The notes beneath the pieces are model-generated. The model was given only the letters and a program-made list of their open reading frames with translations. It had not been told where the DNA came from and ran no database searches. From JADJNY01 sp046349615 (GTDB lineage Bacteria > Planctomycetota > UBA1135 > GCA-002686595): a stretch of DNA of 64,000 nucleotides. A program made the translations under genes and the position numbers. Position 1 is the stretch's first letter. Each line of letters opens with the position of its first letter. This document shows positions 61,687 to 64,000 of the stretch, piece by piece. The DNA lies in NCBI GenBank assembly GCA_046349615.1, contig JAXMBZ010000008.1, forward strand, positions 124,001 through 188,000, written 5' to 3'.

Positions 61687-61752
61687 GGACGTGGTGCGAG
61701 ACCGAGCGCGCCGGTGGAGCGCGCCGCGAGCGGGTGGACGACGCGCGGTGCG

Positions 61753-62598
61753 TCAGACGACGACGTTGGCCTTGGCCTTGTCGACGAACTCGACGAGGTC
61801 GGTGACGTCGGTCGCCTGGATGCCGAGCTGGTTCTGCGTGCGCGCGTCGATCGTCGTCGCCGCGGCGCCGAGGTTGCCCTCCGTCACACGGTGCACGAGC
61901 TGGTTCACGCTCGCGACGAGCGCCACGACGGGGTCGGACGCGAGCTCCTCGGCGCTCCCGTGGTGGTGGAGGATCGCGTTCCCGATCTGCGGGGGCAGGC
62001 CCCACTGGAGCGCGACGACGTGCCCGATGTCCGTGTGTCCGAAGCCGAGCTTCTCGGCCTCGGCCGCGTGCAGCGGGAGGTTCTTCTCGCGCGCGTAGTC
62101 GACGACCGCGAGGTAGTCGGCGCGGAGGCAGTCGAGCAGCACGACCTGGCCGAGGTCGTGGAGCAACCCGCACACGTAGAGCTCGTCGCCCGAGAGCCCG
62201 ATCGTCGCGCGGCAGCGCTTGCCGAGGAAATTGCACGCCTGCGCGACGAGGATCGAGTGCTTCCAGAGCGCGGTGAGGTCGAACCCGCTGCCCTTCAGGT
62301 GGTCGTACTTGCTGATCACCGCCGCCTGCGTGACGACGTTGCGCAGGACGCGCACGCCGAGCACGGCGCTCGCGTGCTGCGGGGCGATGCAGCGCTCGCG
62401 CAGGCCGTAGTACGCGCTGTTCGCGATCTTGAGGACCTTGGCGGCGAGCGGCGCGTCGGACGCGACGACGTCACCGAGCTCCTTCGCTCCCGTGTTCGGA
62501 TTCTCGAGCAGCGTCTGCACCTTCTGCACGACGGCAGGGAGGGTGGGGATCGTGATGCTCTTGTTGCTGAGGAGTTGTCGTGCGCGGATGTTGCTCAT
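61753..62598 (-). CDS. HDOD-domain protein (tandem paralogue)
   Basis: This 281-residue protein is a tandem paralogue of the next gene. Shared segments are LPAVVQKVQTLLENPN, LAAKVLKIANSAYYGLRERC, AVLGVRVLRNVVTQAAVI, YVCGLLHDLGQVVLLDCL, HTDIGHVVALQWGLPPQIG and ILHHHGSAEEL. LLHDLGQ replaces LLHDIGK, removing the lysine after the HD pair. It is first in the two-gene unit. Confidence 0.9.
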   Translation of the reverse strand: MSNIRARQLLSNKSITIPTLPAVVQKVQTLLENPNTGAKELGDVVASDAPLAAKVLKIANSAYYGLRERCIAPQHASAVLGVRVLRNVVTQAAVISKYDHLKGSGFDLTALWKHSILVAQACNFLGKRCRATIGLSGDELYVCGLLHDLGQVVLLDCLRADYLAVVDYAREKNLPLHAAEAEKLGFGHTDIGHVVALQWGLPPQIGNAILHHHGSAEELASDPVVALVASVNQLVHRVTEGNLGAAATTIDARTQNQLGIQATDVTDLVEFVDKAKANVVV

Positions 62599-62912
62599 GG
62601 TCCGGTGGAGGGAACGAGCGGCCCCGCAAGGGGCGGAGGTGGTGGATCGCAGCTATCGGTCCCCGCGCTTCGCCCACGTGAGGCTCGCACCGCATTCACG
62701 AGTCGAGAGCGCGCGCTCTCGAATCCAGGGCCCGACGCCGCGCCGTCCGGGGTGACCGCGGAGTGCGTCCTGCCTCGCTCGAGCCCGCGATCACGGGCGT
62801 TCTCAAGAACGCGCTCTTCGTGGACCGATGTCCGCAGCGGCCGAGCGCAACCCCGCGCACGGCCCGCCGGGATCGGCCGCGAGCCGATCCGAACCCCACC
62901 CTGCCCCGCACC
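62599..62912. other. Divergent intergenic region with a short palindrome
   Basis: No gene is visible in these 314 bases between the divergent HDOD and secreted-protein genes. A palindrome, GCGTTCT-CA-AGAACGC, lies at 62797-62812 and could be an operator or a hairpin. Confidence 0.4.
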
Positions 62913-63530
62913 ATGCTCAGGCCGCTCCTCCTCGGCTTCGCGCTGCTTTCGTTCGCGCTTGTCCTGGCGTTCACGTCCGCCGTCGTCGACGCGGGAACCG
63001 CCCGCAAGCTCGACCTCGCCGGCCTCGTCGACCGCTCCGAGATCGTGCTCGAAGGCCGCGTGCTCGGCCGCGAGACGACGCTCGACGCGCGGGGACGACC
63101 GGCGACGCGCTACACGCTCTCCGTCGCGCGCACGTTCCGCGGCGCGCCCGCGGCGACGCGCGAGCTCGTGCTGCCGGGCGGCGTGCTGCCGGACGGACGC
63201 GGGCTCGTCGTGCCCGGCGTGCCCGAGCTCGCTCCGGGCGAGGACGCGTTGCTCTTCCTCTCCACGGAGAGCCGCGCGGGCGTGCGCCTCCCCGTCGGTC
63301 TGTCGCAGGGTCGCCTGCGCGTCACGACCACGGCCCAGGGCGTGAAGCGCTTCGTGCGCGAGCACGGCGAGCTCGAGCTCGTCGACGAACGCGGGCGTTC
63401 GCTCCCGACCCCGTCGCGCGAGACGTTCGACTACGCGACCGTGATCGCGCAGGTCGAGGCGGCGTGCGCCGCGCGCGCGGCGGCGGAGCGCGAGGGCCGC
63501 CGCGGACGCGTGCGCGAGGAGCGCCGATGA
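62913..63530 (+). CDS. Secreted protein of unknown function
   Basis: From the ATG at 62913 the protein has 205 residues. A signal peptide (LRPLLLGFALLSFALVLAFT) is followed by a beta-rich domain with LVDRSEIVLEGRVLGRETTL, ATRYTLSVARTFRG and FLSTESRAGVRLPVGLSQGR. The C-terminus is a charged Arg/Ala helix. The pattern of a small beta-barrel preceding a protease gene recurs in planctomycete genomes, but I do not recognise a named family. Its TGA overlaps the ATG of the next gene. Confidence 0.75.
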   Translation: MLRPLLLGFALLSFALVLAFTSAVVDAGTARKLDLAGLVDRSEIVLEGRVLGRETTLDARGRPATRYTLSVARTFRGAPAATRELVLPGGVLPDGRGLVVPGVPELAPGEDALLFLSTESRAGVRLPVGLSQGRLRVTTTAQGVKRFVREHGELELVDERGRSLPTPSRETFDYATVIAQVEAACAARAAAEREGRRGRVREERR

Positions 63531-64000
63531 TGCGCGCGAGGTTCCTCGTCGCGGCGGCCGTGCTCGGCGTCGGCGCCGCGGTCGCCGCCCACATCCGCCT
63601 CATCCACCCGGGCAACGGGCGCGCGCTCCACTGGGGCCGCCCGCAGGACGTCTCGATCGTGATCCAGGCGGCCGGCTCGGACGACCTCCCGGACGCGAGC
63701 CACACCACGGCGATCCGGAACGCGATCGACGCCTGGAACGAGGTGCCCGGAGCGACCGTCCACCTGCACGAGAACGTGTCGCCCGCGCAGCGCGCGCGCA
63801 CGGACTGGGAGTCCGACTCGATCCACCTCGTCCTCTTCGACGAGGACGATTCGTCCGGCTATTTCCCGAGCGGAACGGGCACGGTCGCCTTGACGCCGGT
63901 GTGGTTCGCCGAGAGCGGGATCGTCACCGACGCCGACATCCTCTTCAACGGCGCCGACTACGCGTTCACGACGAGCGGTGAGCCCGGCGCGTTCGACGTG
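63527..64000 (+). CDS. Matrixin-like metalloprotease (partial, 3' end outside window)
   Basis: The first 158 residues are visible. A signal peptide is followed by IRLIHPGNGRALHWGRPQDV, a domain with HTTAIRNAIDAWNEVPGATV, then SIHLVLFDEDDSSGYF and ADILFNGADYAFTT. This order matches the N-terminal half of secreted matrixin-type zinc proteases, where an HExxHxxGxxH motif comes just after the visible end. The zinc motif itself is not in the window, so the call rests on the upstream pattern. The ATG overlaps the previous stop. Confidence 0.72.
   Translation, partial: MMRARFLVAAAVLGVGAAVAAHIRLIHPGNGRALHWGRPQDVSIVIQAAGSDDLPDASHTTAIRNAIDAWNEVPGATVHLHENVSPAQRARTDWESDSIHLVLFDEDDSSGYFPSGTGTVALTPVWFAESGIVTDADILFNGADYAFTTSGEPGAFDV

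Overview
The window is GC-rich (roughly 70%) bacterial DNA, gene-dense, with many ATGA/GTGA start-stop overlaps. I assign it tentatively to the Planctomycetota. The support is a secreted protein with the Cys-rich C-terminal module and terminal ITW motif common in that phylum, a PPi-type phosphofructokinase, and many lineage-type secreted proteins of unknown function. No transposase, CRISPR array or rRNA is visible; there is one tRNA-Leu(GAG).

Layout. 1-3.05 kb (minus): a partial DsrE-like protein, then a SirB1-like / LON-domain / zinc-ribbon-TusA operon. 3.27-11.75 kb (plus): a carbon-metabolism run with thiolase, 3-hydroxybutyryl-CoA dehydrogenase, cyclophilin, enoyl-CoA hydratase, second thiolase, a LeuD-LeuC fused hydro-lyase and a LeuB-like dehydrogenase. 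11.8-16.9 kb: periplasmic redox and metal proteins (three-repeat CPxSGE protein, PlsC-like acyltransferase, two thioredoxin-like paralogues, a DsbD-alpha-like protein) and a PilZ protein. 17.1-27.4 kb: an HD phosphohydrolase followed by an apparent insertion zone. The zone carries a hemerythrin, a six-gene molybdenum oxidoreductase cassette with Rieske protein and TDT transporter, and a lower-GC pair of secreted orphans. It is littered with decayed copies of the 3' end of the HD gene. 27.5-51 kb: a large secreted protein, then a surface-glycan region with nucleotide-sugar dehydrogenase, epimerase, ParD and a broken ParE, a CocE-type hydrolase, GT2 enzymes, methyltransferases, and two separate tandem triplets of giant polytopic membrane proteins. 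51-64 kb: aminotransferase, tRNA-Leu, PPi-phosphofructokinase, acyltransferase, cupredoxin-like protein, HEAT-repeat protein, two HDOD proteins and the start of a matrixin-like protease gene.

Most notable. (1) One of the two thioredoxin-like paralogues stops at a TGA exactly where its neighbour has a C-terminal Cys. The frame continues with a homologous seven-residue tail to TAG, and a stem-loop with bacterial SECIS geometry lies just downstream, so it is a candidate selenoprotein. (2) The HD gene looks like an integration or rearrangement hotspot marked by partial copies. (3) Two unrelated-looking families of membrane proteins are each present as tandem triplets; in one triplet the lead member is fused to a GT2 domain. 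(4) Several genes have a -10 element only about 9-10 bases before the start codon, implying leaderless mRNAs; TTGC-N17-TAnnCT promoters can be read at other loci.

All functional statements come from reading the sequence and from family knowledge; no database search was run.
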